From Rhodospirillales bacterium (GTDB taxonomy: Bacteria; Pseudomonadota; Alphaproteobacteria; Rhodospirillales; Thalassospiraceae), in contig JAHQVT010000012.1 of NCBI GenBank assembly GCA_019634165.1, positions 181,528 through 245,527 of the forward strand: a stretch of 64,000 nucleotides of DNA. The letters run 5' to 3'. Both the position numbers and the translations under genes were made by a program. Positions within the stretch are counted from its first letter, which is position 1. Each line of letters opens with the position of its first letter. Positions 45,728-54,874 of the stretch are shown here, in pieces. The notes beneath the pieces were generated by a model that saw only the letters and a list, made by a program, of their open reading frames with translations, searched no databases and had not been told where the DNA came from.

Positions 45728-45755
45728 GCCGGATACCGTAACCACGGTGTCCGGC
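45728..45755 (+). other. strong hairpin between dsbA and smc
   Basis: GCCGGA-T-ACCGT pairs with ACGGT-G-TCCGGC around loop AACC: 11 base pairs and one T-G opposition. It starts 12 bases past the dsbA stop and ends 33 before the smc start. No T-tract follows, so it is more likely an mRNA stabiliser or attenuator separating expression of the two genes than a full terminator. Confidence 0.55.
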
Positions 45756-45788
45756 AATACGGGCATAGGATCGGACCGGGGGACATGA

Positions 45789-48700
45789 TTGGTCCAGTTT
45801 AAATCGTTACGGCTGACGGGGTTTAAGTCCTTCGTCGATTCAACTGATTTATTGGTTGAAGACGGGCTGACAGGTGTTGTCGGCCCGAATGGCTGTGGCA
45901 AATCCAATCTTGTTGAAGCGCTGCGCTGGGTCATGGGGGAAACCTCGGCCAAGCAGATGCGTGGTTCGGACATGTCCGACGTCATCTTTGGCGGGACATC
46001 GTCGCGTCCTGCGCGCAACGTGGCGGAAGTATCGGTTACCCTTGATAACAGCGAGCGCAAGGCGCCCGCGATGTTCAACGATTTTGAAATGCTTGAAGTC
46101 ACAAGGCGGATCGAACGCGGGGGCGGATCGAATTATCGGGTCAATGGTAAGGACGTCCGTGCGCGTGATGTTCAATTGCTGTTTGCCGATGCCGCAACCG
46201 GGGCGCGGTCCAATGCCATGGTGTCCCAAGGTAAAATTGGCGCACTGATTGGGGCCAAACCGATCCAGCGCCGCCTGATCCTTGAAGAAGCAGCGGGCAT
46301 TACCGGCCTTCATTCCCGTCGGCACGAAGCCGAACTTCGGTTGAAAAATGCCGAACAGAATATGGAACGTCTTGAAGACGTTCTTGTGACCCTTGATGGT
46401 CAAATCGCATCCTTGCAAAAACAGGCGCGTCAGGCCGAACGTTATCGCAAACTTAGCGACAGCATTCGCCAAACCGAAGCCCTGCTGTTTCATATCCGCT
46501 GGACCGATGCGCAAAAACGCCAGACAGATGCCCGTGAATTGCTTGTCGCGGGTGAAAGTGCGGTACGTGATCTGACATCATCGGTGACCGAGGCAACCAC
46601 GGTTCAGGCCCATATAGCCGCAAGCTTACCAGACCTTCGCAAGAAAGAAGCCGATGCAGCCGCAGCATTGCAGCGCCTTTTGATCGAACGCGAGGGGCTT
46701 GATAAAGACAAAGCCCAGATCGAAACCCAGATGGGCCAGTTGCGTGGGCGCATTCAACAGATTGATGCCGACCTTGCCCGTGAAGCTGAACTGGCAAGCG
46801 ATGCGCAAGGTGCGTTGGAAAAACTTAAAAACGAACGCGAAGAACTTAGCGATGCGCAGGGCGGCGAAGATGATGAGCTTGACGAGGCCCGCGAAATAGC
46901 GGCCGAAAAAGCCATCCGGGTGGAAGAACTTGAAGCGGCTGTTGATCTACTGACCAACAAGGTTGCCGAAGAAGAGGCCCGCCTTAAATCCGTTCAGCAA
47001 CGCCTAAGCGAACTCAGTACCCGCCGCAATCGTTTGACCGAACGTCATGACGAAGCAGTGGCGAAGCTTGATGACATCCGGATCGAAGCCGACTTCACCG
47101 AGGTTCTTGAAGAAGCAAGCATGCATCTTGAGGAATGTGAAGAACTTTGCGAACAACGCAAAATGGCAGTTGAAGAAGCCGAAATGCGCGTTGCCGAAAT
47201 GCGCGATCGTGAAGACAGCCTAAAAACTGCAGAAAGCGATGCCCGCGATGCCTTGCGCGACGTCGAAAGCCGCAAGGCCCGGCTGATGGCGGAAGTTGAA
47301 GCACTTGAAAGCCTGCTTAAGGGCGGTGATGACGACAAATACACTGCGGTGATTGAAAATATCTCGGTGCAAAGCGGTCTTGAACTTGCGATGGCAGCGG
47401 CCCTTGGTGAAGACCTTGATGCACCCGATGCGCAAGATGCGCCGATGCATTGGTCGCCAATTGATCCGGCATCAGATGATCCGGCCTTGCCAGAAGGTGT
47501 CAGCGCACTTGCCAAGTTCGTCGAAGCACCGGCTTTGTTGAACCGTCGCCTGTGGCAGATTGGTATTGTTGATGACGAGGCCACAGGGAACTGGCTTGCG
47601 AAAAACCTAAAAGCCGGGCAACGGTTGGTATCGCGCGAAGGGTCGCTTTGGCGATGGGATGGCTATCGTATTCTGGCCGGTGCAGAATTGCCCGCAGCCG
47701 TTCGATTGCGCCAGCGAAATCGTCTTGAAGAATTGCGCGGCGAAATCGAAGACGTTGATGCTGTCGTCGAAGCAGCCGCAGAACGGGCTGAGATCGCCAG
47801 TGAAAATGTCGAACAGCTTGATGAGAAAATCGAAGCTGCCAGGAACGCTGAACAAGAAGCCCACCGTGCCGTGCGGGAAGCCGAAAACACATTGTCACGC
47901 GCCCGCGAAGAAGTCGCCAACATCAAACGCGATGCCAGTGCCATTGAAAGCCGCCTGCAAAACGCAGAGGAAGCCGAAAAACGTGCCAAGCAGGATTTGG
48001 ACGAACTGATCGCCGAGCAGGAAGAACTTTCTGCCCTTCCAGAAGAAAGCAGCGAAGGCCTGATGGAAATCAAGGCCGAGATGATCGAGAAACGCGCGAC
48101 CCTTGCCGATGCCCGTGCCGATCAGATGGAAGCACGCAGCCAACTTGAACGCATGCAGCGTGATATGTCTGGACGTCGCAAGCGCCTTGAGTTTGTTGAA
48201 AACGAAATTGCCACCTGGAACGAACGTGCATCTGGGGCAGGCGAACGTGTTGCCGAATTGCGTGAGCGTCAGGAAGAAGCCCGCATGGAGATCGAGGAGC
48301 TTGAACTCAAGCCCGAAGAGATCGAAGAACGCCGGGCCATTTTGTCTGACCGGATTGAACTTTCCGGTCAGACCCGAAAAGAAGTCGCCGACGAATTGCA
48401 AAGGGCGGAAAATGCCCAGCGCGAAGCAGATGTGAACCTGAAAGAAGCCGAGCAAAAACTGGCCGAAGCCCGCGAAGGACGCGTGCGCTGTGAAGCCTTG
48501 CTTGAACAGGCAGAACAGCATCGTCGTGATTTGATCGAACGTATTCGTGAACGGGTCAATTCAACGCCCGATCAGTTGGTTGAACTTGGTCAGATCGACC
48601 TGACCAAGGAGCTGCCAAGTGAAGGCGACATTGATGCCCGTCTGCAGCGCCAGTCGCGCGAACGCGAAAACCTTGGCGCGGTGAACCTGCGTGCCGAAGT

Positions 48701-49322
48701 TGAATTGGCCGAGATGCAGGAACAAAAAGACACGATGGTGTCTGAACGTGATGATTTGATTGCTGCCATTGAAAAACTGCGCAATGGCATCAATCAGCTC
48801 AACCGCGAAGCGCGTGCGCGATTGAAAACGGCCTTTGATGAAGTTGATAAACATTTCCAGCAATTGTTTGTTCGTCTGTTTGGCGGTGGCGGGGCGCATT
48901 TGATGCTGACCGACGCCGATGATCCGCTAGAAGCCGGGCTTGAAATTCTGGCGTCCCCACCGGGTAAAAAGCTTCAGCATTTGTCGCTTTTGTCTGGTGG
49001 CGAGCAGGCATTGACCGCCGTTGCATTGCTGTTTGCAGTCTTCCTGACCAACCCGGCACCGATTTGCGTGCTTGATGAGGTGGACGCACCGCTTGATGAT
49101 GCCAACGTAGACCGGTTTTGTAAGCTTCTGGAAGCCATTGGCCGTCATGCCAATACCCGCTTCCTGGTTATCACGCACCATCGCATGACCATGGCCCGAA
49201 TGAACCGGCTGTTTGGTGTGACGATGGCCGAACGCGGGGTGTCGTCACTGGTCTCGGTCGATCTGCATCAGGCGGAAGTTTATTCCAAGAAAGAACAGAC
49301 TGAACTCGATTTTACGGGTTAG
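45789..49322 (+). CDS. smc: chromosome segregation SMC protein
   Basis: 1177 residues from a TTG start with GGGGGA 5 bases upstream; no in-frame ATG is near. Walker A GPNGCGKSNL is at about 32-41, followed by a coiled coil to about 500. The hinge lies at about 515-640 (AVIENISVQSGLELAMAAAL, VSALAKFVEAPALL), with a second coiled coil to about 1000. The C-terminal head has signature LSLLSGGEQAL and Walker B ICVLDEVDAPLDD. The protein organises and segregates the chromosome with ScpA/ScpB, which are not encoded here. Very Glu/Arg/Ala-rich coiled coils create long antisense open frames that should be ignored. Confidence 0.97.
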   Translation: MVQFKSLRLTGFKSFVDSTDLLVEDGLTGVVGPNGCGKSNLVEALRWVMGETSAKQMRGSDMSDVIFGGTSSRPARNVAEVSVTLDNSERKAPAMFNDFEMLEVTRRIERGGGSNYRVNGKDVRARDVQLLFADAATGARSNAMVSQGKIGALIGAKPIQRRLILEEAAGITGLHSRRHEAELRLKNAEQNMERLEDVLVTLDGQIASLQKQARQAERYRKLSDSIRQTEALLFHIRWTDAQKRQTDARELLVAGESAVRDLTSSVTEATTVQAHIAASLPDLRKKEADAAAALQRLLIEREGLDKDKAQIETQMGQLRGRIQQIDADLAREAELASDAQGALEKLKNEREELSDAQGGEDDELDEAREIAAEKAIRVEELEAAVDLLTNKVAEEEARLKSVQQRLSELSTRRNRLTERHDEAVAKLDDIRIEADFTEVLEEASMHLEECEELCEQRKMAVEEAEMRVAEMRDREDSLKTAESDARDALRDVESRKARLMAEVEALESLLKGGDDDKYTAVIENISVQSGLELAMAAALGEDLDAPDAQDAPMHWSPIDPASDDPALPEGVSALAKFVEAPALLNRRLWQIGIVDDEATGNWLAKNLKAGQRLVSREGSLWRWDGYRILAGAELPAAVRLRQRNRLEELRGEIEDVDAVVEAAAERAEIASENVEQLDEKIEAARNAEQEAHRAVREAENTLSRAREEVANIKRDASAIESRLQNAEEAEKRAKQDLDELIAEQEELSALPEESSEGLMEIKAEMIEKRATLADARADQMEARSQLERMQRDMSGRRKRLEFVENEIATWNERASGAGERVAELRERQEEARMEIEELELKPEEIEERRAILSDRIELSGQTRKEVADELQRAENAQREADVNLKEAEQKLAEAREGRVRCEALLEQAEQHRRDLIERIRERVNSTPDQLVELGQIDLTKELPSEGDIDARLQRQSRERENLGAVNLRAEVELAEMQEQKDTMVSERDDLIAAIEKLRNGINQLNREARARLKTAFDEVDKHFQQLFVRLFGGGGAHLMLTDADDPLEAGLEILASPPGKKLQHLSLLSGGEQALTAVALLFAVFLTNPAPICVLDEVDAPLDDANVDRFCKLLEAIGRHANTRFLVITHHRMTMARMNRLFGVTMAERGVSSLVSVDLHQAEVYSKKEQTELDFTG

Positions 49323-49388
49323 ACCATCACATATTGGGCAAATTAATAAACTGATAGGACGGTCAATGTTAAACCTCATTGAAACTCA

Positions 49389-50738
49389 ATGACGGTGAAG
49401 ACATCAATGTCCCAGAAAGTGCGCGAACTTTATGAACAGTTTCCTTATCCACTGCGTGACCCGCAGCAGGAAAAAGACCGTTTATTAATGCCGCCACTCG
49501 ATAGCTTATCTCGAGTTAATCATTATTGCTTTAGCGCTAACCGTGACATTAATGCTGGTTTCCGGGCTCTTGTTGCTGGTGGTGGTACGGGCGACGCCTT
49601 GATTTGGCTGGCAGAACAACTGCGCGATATTGATGGTCAGGTGACTTATCTTGAACCGTCTTCAGCCAGTACCAAGGTTGCGCGTGCGCGCGCCGACGCC
49701 CGCGGTCTATCAAACATTACCTATGTGAACGGGACTATCAACGAGTTCGCCAAAGCTAATCCCGATGCATTTGATTACATCAATTGCGCAGGCGTCTTGC
49801 ATCATCTGGAAAACCCGGAAGAAGGTCTTGCTGATCTTGCATCTGTCCTAAAGCCGGATGGAGCAATGGGAGTAATGGTGTACGGTGAACATGGGCGCCT
49901 TGCCGTGACCGAATGGCGCAAAATGATTGAGCCGCTTCTGGTGGGTAAAGATCTGTCAGAGCAGTTGGCAATGACCCGCAAGCTGCTGTCAAACCTTCCG
50001 GAAGACAACATGCTGTTGAAGATGGGCGGTGGTCCCGGCTTCATCAAAGGGTTGTTGGAAAACGATCCTGAAATTGTTGATTTGTTGCTGCACCCGGTTG
50101 AGTGCGCATATGATGTGCACGGTGTTTATGACTTTGCCGCATCAGCGGGGCTGCATGTTGCGGCTTTTACGGGGTTCTTTGGGTTTGGGGGCACAGGGAA
50201 GGCGCATTACAATATCGAAAACATGGTACGAGATGCCGGAATTGTACGCGAATTGTCAGCCATGGCACTGCGTGATCAACAGGCTTTCTGCGAACGTTTT
50301 AGTGGCGCGATGCCGCTTCATGCTTTCTACCTGACCCGTCATGACACCGGGCAAGCATCCGAATTGCTACCCGATGGGGAACTCGCGCCATATTTCTTTG
50401 TCCAGCCGAACGAGACTTTCTTTGATGATTTGATCGCGTTGGCCGGGCAGCCGGTCCTGATAGAAGATGGCAGTGGTAACGCAGTTGATCTTACAGGTGG
50501 GCCTGATCTGGCACGTTTGTTGGCTGTTTTTAACGGCAAAAACACGGTCGCAGATCTGATAAAGGTTTTGCGCGATGAAATTCTTGATAAACAGCCAATT
50601 GATATGACTTCAATCGCGATCAATACACTTGGCGCAGTTTGGGCATTGTTCCACAAATTCGATTGGATGTTGGCTGCGCGACCTGATGGTTGGCAAAAGC
50701 CGGATGCTCAAAGAGTTCTGACAGTTCGAAAAGTTTGA
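49389..50738 (+). CDS. class I SAM-dependent methyltransferase with C-terminal extension
   Basis: 449 residues. The N-terminus KVRELYEQFPYPLRDPQQEK is typical of a family of methyltransferases with an FPYP motif. SAM motif I is ALVAGGGTGDALIWLA at about 61-76, then VTYLEPSSAS and DYINCAGVLHHLENPEEG. The C-terminal about 170 residues form a separate region ending in a helical winged-helix-like stretch (LLAVFNGKNTVADLIKVLRDE). The substrate is unknown. It follows smc by 66 bases but shares no obvious pathway. No clear ribosome binding site for the ATG; a second ATG lies six codons in. Confidence 0.8.
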   Translation: MTVKTSMSQKVRELYEQFPYPLRDPQQEKDRLLMPPLDSLSRVNHYCFSANRDINAGFRALVAGGGTGDALIWLAEQLRDIDGQVTYLEPSSASTKVARARADARGLSNITYVNGTINEFAKANPDAFDYINCAGVLHHLENPEEGLADLASVLKPDGAMGVMVYGEHGRLAVTEWRKMIEPLLVGKDLSEQLAMTRKLLSNLPEDNMLLKMGGGPGFIKGLLENDPEIVDLLLHPVECAYDVHGVYDFAASAGLHVAAFTGFFGFGGTGKAHYNIENMVRDAGIVRELSAMALRDQQAFCERFSGAMPLHAFYLTRHDTGQASELLPDGELAPYFFVQPNETFFDDLIALAGQPVLIEDGSGNAVDLTGGPDLARLLAVFNGKNTVADLIKVLRDEILDKQPIDMTSIAINTLGAVWALFHKFDWMLAARPDGWQKPDAQRVLTVRKV

Positions 50739-50887
50739 TCCGATGTCAGTCCTATCTTGAATTGACGCATCGGTGAATCGGCCAACCTGAAGTGTATTTG
50801 TTCAAGTTCTGTCGCCGAAATCAGGTGATTCGACGATCGAATTTGCCGAAATTACCCGATCTTGTTGAATATAGATCGCTTTATAGT

Positions 50888-51020
50888 TTGGCAGGGTATT
50901 GCGCCCCAAAGGCATGAGAACTAAGGGAAACTGCCGGTTCTGGGTAGGGGCTGCTTGGAACTGCCAATAAAATCGAGTGCTACTATTGCCTAAGGTCAAA
51001 AGTGTTTTCCTTCACTTTTT
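50888..51020 (+). ncRNA. candidate small RNA upstream of the ATP synthase operon
   Basis: In the 436-base gap 50739-51174 an extended hairpin is formed by three stacked perfect stems: TTGGCAG (50888-50894) with CTGCCAA (50961-50967), GCGCCCC (50901-50907) with GGGGC-T-GC (50947-50954), and AGAAC (50917-50921) with GTTCT (50937-50941). It is followed by a terminator-like AAAAGTG-N8-CACTTTT-T (50998-51020). This all precedes the atpI promoter. I could not fix a promoter for it (TATAGT at 50882 is too close to the stem). No known family recognised. Confidence 0.42.
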
Positions 51021-51091
51021 CTGGCTTAAGTTGTTGTAATATTGAAATATATCGTCATTTCACACCTCCCGCCAAGCCGGGGTTTTACAGC

Positions 51092-51120
51092 TTGACAGCC
51101 CATGGGGTGCTAAGTATGTT
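51092..51120 (+). promoter_or_regulatory. promoter of the F0 ATP synthase operon
   Basis: TTGACA (51092-51097), 17-base spacer, TATGTT (51115-51120). Transcription would start near 51127, 48 bases before the atpI ATG. Confidence 0.65.
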
Positions 51121-51174
51121 GCCCGCGCATTTCCTTGCGACGTTTGCAGGGCTGCCAAAGCGGGGTTCAAGACA

Positions 51175-51528
51175 ATGAGCGATGATAAAGATCGCGCTTC
51201 GTTAGACGAGCTTGAAACTAAGCTGGCGGCTGTAGCAGGCAAACGCGAAGAAAAGCACAGCCCGAACCGGGCGACTGGCAAAACATCCCAAGGGATGGCA
51301 CTGGGCATGAGGATTTCGGCGGAAATGATCGCTGCGGTTCTTGTTGGTCTGCTGATTGGCTGGGCGCTGGATAGGGTGCTTGATACGACGCCTTGGCTTA
51401 TTGTTCTGTTTGTTTTTCTCGGAGCAGGAGCTGGAGGCTTGAACGCTTATCGTGTAGCCAAGGGTTACGACAGTGCTGTCGGACTTGGGCGAGCGATGAG
51501 GGAGCGCAAGCAGGGGGACGGGGATTAA
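51175..51528 (+). CDS. atpI: ATP synthase accessory protein AtpI
   Basis: 117 residues. The N-terminal about 40 residues are charged. Two membrane helices follow: MIAAVLVGLLIGWALDRVL and PWLIVLFVFLGAGAGGLNAYR. The AtpI/AtpZ type assists c-ring assembly or Mg uptake for the ATP synthase. First gene of the F0 operon. Confidence 0.9.
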   Translation: MSDDKDRASLDELETKLAAVAGKREEKHSPNRATGKTSQGMALGMRISAEMIAAVLVGLLIGWALDRVLDTTPWLIVLFVFLGAGAGGLNAYRVAKGYDSAVGLGRAMRERKQGDGD

Positions 51529-51562
51529 CCCCGAAGCCTTATAATATTGAGCGAGGATTACG

Positions 51563-52285
51563 GTGGCTGGACCGCTAGAGCAGTTTGAAATCAAACCCTT
51601 GGCCGAACTTTCGGTTGGCGGTATTGACGTTTCCTTCACCAACTCCGCACTTTGGATGGTGCTCGCAGCCGTTCTTGTGACGTGCTTCATGACGCTGTCT
51701 ATGCGCCGTGGTGCACTGGTTCCAGGACGCTGGCAGGGTGCTGCCGAGGTGATGTATGAGTTCGTCGCCAATATGCTAAAAGATAATGTTGGAAGTGCGG
51801 GACGCAAATATTTCCCGTTCATTTTCACGCTGTTTATGTTTGTGATGTTCGGGAACCTGCTTGGCATGATCCCGCACAGCTTTACTTTTACGAGCCACAT
51901 CGCGGTTAACTTCGCGCTGGCTTTGGTGATTTTCATCGGTGTGACAGTCATCGGCTTTATGCGTCATGGTACGCATTACTTCCGGATGTTCTTCCCGGAA
52001 GGCGCGCCGATTGCGACTGCGATCATTCTGGTCCCGATTGAAATCATCTCCTATTTCTCTCGTCCGTTCAGCTTGGCGATTCGTCTGTTTGCAAATATGA
52101 CAGTCGGACACATCATGCTGAAAGTTATCGGTGGGTTCGTCGGCCTGATTGGCATTCTTGGCGTGCTTCCGTTTGCTCTTCTGACGGGGATTACTGTTCT
52201 GGAGTTCGGCATTGCTGCGCTTCAGGCTTATGTGTTCACAATTCTCACCTGCATCTATCTCCATGATGCAATCCACATGCACTGA
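51563..52285 (+). CDS. atpB: F0 ATP synthase subunit a
   Basis: 240 residues from a GTG start with GCGAGG upstream. The essential Arg is in LAIRLFANMTVGHIML, the proton half-channel partner of the c-ring Glu. PHSFTFTSHIAVNFALAL and the C-terminal FGIAALQAYVFTILTCIYL are also family-typical. Five to six membrane helices. Located in the inner membrane. Confidence 0.97.
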   Translation: MAGPLEQFEIKPLAELSVGGIDVSFTNSALWMVLAAVLVTCFMTLSMRRGALVPGRWQGAAEVMYEFVANMLKDNVGSAGRKYFPFIFTLFMFVMFGNLLGMIPHSFTFTSHIAVNFALALVIFIGVTVIGFMRHGTHYFRMFFPEGAPIATAIILVPIEIISYFSRPFSLAIRLFANMTVGHIMLKVIGGFVGLIGILGVLPFALLTGITVLEFGIAALQAYVFTILTCIYLHDAIHMH

Positions 52286-52345
52286 TGTGTGTGGTTTGGT
52301 GTGATCTCTTCTGATTGCCTTTAAGAAATTCGAAAGGGTGAAGTT

Positions 52346-52570
52346 ATGGAACTCGATGCTGCAAAGATGATCGGTGCTGGCCTGGCTGCTATTGGTATGA
52401 TTGGTGCCGGTATCGGTGTCGGTAACATCTGGTCAAGCCTGATTGCGACTGTTGGCCGTAACCCGGCTGCCAAAGGCGACGTTGAACTGTATGGCTGGAT
52501 CGGCTTTGCCGTTACCGAAGCTATTGCACTGTTCGCACTCGTCGTTGCGCTGATCGTTCTCTTCGTTTAA
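52346..52570 (+). CDS. atpE: F0 ATP synthase subunit c
   Basis: 74 residues, two membrane helices joined by the polar loop GRNPAAKG (37-44). The proton-carrying residue is Glu58 in GFAVTEAIALFAL. The first helix carries the glycine-rich packing pattern GAGLAAIGMIGAGIGVG. AAAGGG-type site (AAAGGGTGAAG) precedes the ATG. A strong hairpin follows the gene, fitting the need for more c than other subunits. Confidence 0.97.
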   Translation: MELDAAKMIGAGLAAIGMIGAGIGVGNIWSSLIATVGRNPAAKGDVELYGWIGFAVTEAIALFALVVALIVLFV

Positions 52571-52596
52571 TCGGCGCCTTTTGAGCGAATACACGG

Positions 52597-52621
52597 CTCG
52601 GCGAGGTTCGCCCTCGCCGAG
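52597..52621 (+). other. perfect 10-bp hairpin after atpE
   Basis: CTCGGCGAGG-TTCGC-CCTCGCCGAG, starting 26 bases past the atpE stop and ending 23 before the atpF' start. No T-run follows. It probably protects the 3' end of a processed atpE message or slows read-through, raising c over b'/b. Confidence 0.65.
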
Positions 52622-52644
52622 GTCGTTGAATTCGGGAGTAGGCT

Positions 52645-53130
52645 ATGCCGCAGTTTGATATTGCGACGTTCTCAGAACAGATTTTCTGGCTGTTTGTTAT
52701 TTTCGGCGTCTTGTATGTCTTGATGTCGAGAATCGCACTGCCAAAAGTCGGTGAAGTTCTTGAACGCCGTCAGAAAAACATCGAAGACAACCTTGGCAAG
52801 GCTCGGGCGTTGAAAGACGAAACCGATGCCGCCATCGCGAAGTACGAGGCTGCTTTGGCAGAAGCTCGTGACGCCGCTCAGGCTGATATTCGCGAAGCTT
52901 CGGAAAAGGCTGCTGCAGAGCAGGCTAAAAAAACCGAAGCAATGGTCAAGAAACTGTCTAAAAAGACATCTGATGCCGAGAAGGCTATTGCGGATGCCAA
53001 AACGAATGCAATGACAGGTGTTGCGGAAGCTGCATCGGAAATTGCTCGTGAAGCAACCGACAAACTTATCGGTGTCAAGGTTCAGGCCAAAACTGCCGAC
53101 AAGGCTGTTTCGGCTATTGTAGGAGAGTAA
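52645..53130 (+). CDS. atpF': F0 ATP synthase subunit b'
   Basis: 161 residues; one N-terminal membrane helix (IFWLFVIFGVLYVLMSRIALP) and a long Ala/Lys/Glu-rich coiled coil forming half of the peripheral stalk. A separate b' gene is characteristic of photosynthetic and alphaproteobacterial lineages. Ribosome binding site GGGAG. Four bases separate its stop from the next start. Confidence 0.93.
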   Translation: MPQFDIATFSEQIFWLFVIFGVLYVLMSRIALPKVGEVLERRQKNIEDNLGKARALKDETDAAIAKYEAALAEARDAAQADIREASEKAAAEQAKKTEAMVKKLSKKTSDAEKAIADAKTNAMTGVAEAASEIAREATDKLIGVKVQAKTADKAVSAIVGE

Positions 53131-53134
53131 GATT

Positions 53135-53638
53135 ATGGCAACCCAAGAGGTTACTTTCCTTACCGATCCATACACCTGGACCACGCTGTCTTTCGTACTG
53201 GTCGTTGGCTTTGGCGGTTTTAAAGCCGTTAAGGGGATTTCCGCTGCACTTGATAAACGTGCAGAGAAAATCTCCAACGAGTTGGACGAAGCACAGCGTC
53301 TTCGCGAAGAAGCTCAGGAGCTTCTGGCCAATTATCAGGCCAAACAGCGCGAAGCATTGAAGGAAGCTGATGAGATCCGCGCGCATGCCAAGGCAGAAGC
53401 CGACCGTATGCTCGAAAGCGCCCAGGCTGAGCTCAAAGCGGCACTTAAACGCCGTGAACAGCAAGCTCTGGAACGTATCTCTAACCTGGAAAGCCAGGCT
53501 GTTGCTGAAGTTCGTGCGCATGTCGCCGAAATTGCAGCAGCTGCAACAACGGCGCTTGTTACCGAAAAGGTTTCTGGTGCCAAGGCTGACGAGTTGGTGA
53601 ACAGCGCGATTGCGGAAATCAAAGGTCGCCTGAACTAA
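53135..53638 (+). CDS. atpF: F0 ATP synthase subunit b
   Basis: 167 residues; N-terminal helix (LSFVLVVGFGGFKAVKGIS) followed by a coiled coil with LDEAQRLREEAQELLANYQ. Pairs with b' in the peripheral stalk. The F1 genes are not here, as usual in alphaproteobacteria. A strong terminator ends the operon. Confidence 0.93.
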   Translation: MATQEVTFLTDPYTWTTLSFVLVVGFGGFKAVKGISAALDKRAEKISNELDEAQRLREEAQELLANYQAKQREALKEADEIRAHAKAEADRMLESAQAELKAALKRREQQALERISNLESQAVAEVRAHVAEIAAAATTALVTEKVSGAKADELVNSAIAEIKGRLN

Positions 53639-53660
53639 TATTTTCCGGTTTCCGGATTTT

Positions 53661-53695
53661 AAAACCCCGCAGCATCGCTGCGGGGTTTTTTATTT
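53661..53695. terminator. terminator of the F0 operon
   Basis: AAAACCCCGCAGC-ATC-GCTGCGGGGTTTT followed by TTATTTT. A near-ideal intrinsic terminator, also usable from the minus strand by the convergent reductase gene. Confidence 0.95.
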
Positions 53696-53746
53696 TCCGA
53701 AATTTGTTGGACCTTGAACATTGCGGTCCACCCTTGGCGATGATTT

Positions 53747-54709
53747 TTACCGTGAAAAGCGGTCGCGGTCATGGGAGGCATCAAAATCAATCTTCGGTCC
53801 AACGGGGACGACACCAGACGGGTTTACCGACGGGTGGCTTTGGTAATAGTGCTTTTTGATGTGATCAAGATGGACTGTCTCTTTCACGCCGGGATGCTGA
53901 TACAGCGCCTTGGTGTAATTCCAAAGGTTCGGATATTCGTGGATCATCTGACGATTGCATTTGAAATGGCCATGATAAACCGGATCAAACCGCAATAGTG
54001 TTGGAAACAGCCGCCAGTCGGCCTCTGTGATCGTCTCGCCGACAAGGTATGGTTGCTTATCTAATCGGCCTTCAAGCCAGTCCAGCGTATCAAAAAGGGC
54101 TGTAACAGCCTCTTTATAGGCCGACTGGTTGGTGGCGAAGCCTGATTTATAAACGCCGTTATTCACATCGTTATAGATGCGATCATTAACCGCATCGATT
54201 TCACCGCGCAGATGTTCTGGATAATAGTTGCCTGGCTTTGCGCCCAATCCATCAAATGCATCATTAAACATCCGGATGATTTCGGACGATTCATTGCTAA
54301 CGATCTGGTTGGTCTTTTTGTCCCACAGCACAGGGACGGTGACCCGCCCGGAATAATCGGGTTTTGCTGCTGAATAGACCTGATGCATGAAATCCCGGCC
54401 ATGAAGATGATCAACCAATCCATCATCGTGGGAAAACTGCCAGCCATAGTCGCCCATATGCCAATGCACGGCTGATACCGTGATCATGTCTTCAAGCCCC
54501 TTTAGGGCACGAAAGATTAATGTGCGGTGCGCCCATGGGCAGGCATAGGAAACATAAAGATGATACCGACCGGGTTCGGCGGGGAACTTTGCGCCGGGGT
54601 CAGCAGACAGCCAATGACGAAACGCGGAATCCTGCCGTTTGAACTTGCCGTTACTGTTTTTGGCAAGCAGGGCTTCGGTTTGCCATTCGCCGTTTACCAG
54701 CTGTCCCAT
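53747..54709 (-). CDS. yqjG: glutathionyl-hydroquinone reductase (YqjG/ECM4 family)
   Basis: 320 residues of the omega/xi-class glutathione transferase family. The catalytic Cys is in YACPWAHRTLIFRALKG (about 50-66). SAVHWHMGDYGW, VPVLWDKKTNQIVSNESSEI in parts, and ITEADWRLFPTLLRFDPVY identify the xi class, which reduces glutathionyl-hydroquinones. Cytosolic. It is divergent from a LysR-type regulator, which may control it, perhaps in response to quinones or aromatic compounds. Confidence 0.92.
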   Translation of the reverse strand: MGQLVNGEWQTEALLAKNSNGKFKRQDSAFRHWLSADPGAKFPAEPGRYHLYVSYACPWAHRTLIFRALKGLEDMITVSAVHWHMGDYGWQFSHDDGLVDHLHGRDFMHQVYSAAKPDYSGRVTVPVLWDKKTNQIVSNESSEIIRMFNDAFDGLGAKPGNYYPEHLRGEIDAVNDRIYNDVNNGVYKSGFATNQSAYKEAVTALFDTLDWLEGRLDKQPYLVGETITEADWRLFPTLLRFDPVYHGHFKCNRQMIHEYPNLWNYTKALYQHPGVKETVHLDHIKKHYYQSHPSVNPSGVVPVGPKIDFDASHDRDRFSR

Positions 54710-54874
54710 CTTGGTCCTCTGTCTTATCGTTTTGGATCGCGTTGATTACGCGGATCGCTAAATTTCGGTGTTCTGTCTATTGTCGTCATTTCCGCATTGA
54801 AGGCAATTCGGTCTTATGACATTTATTTGTTTCCAACGAGGCAACAGTGCAGTTGCGATGCGATCAGGAGTATC

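Noticed and set aside
45849-47584. Long open frames on the minus strand inside smc (for example 45849-46514 and 47045-47584)
   Set aside because: They are antisense to a clear SMC protein. The Glu/Arg/Ala-rich coiled coil keeps the reverse frames free of stops. No ribosome binding site or recognisable domain.
50882-50887. TATAGT as the -10 of the candidate small RNA
   Set aside because: The start would fall inside the 5' arm of the hairpin, and no -35 lies at 16-18 bases.
50888-51020. Assignment of the hairpin as 6S RNA or 4.5S (SRP) RNA
   Set aside because: The conserved SRP GGAA-tetraloop region is absent and the element is shorter than typical 6S RNA, so it is left as an unassigned candidate.
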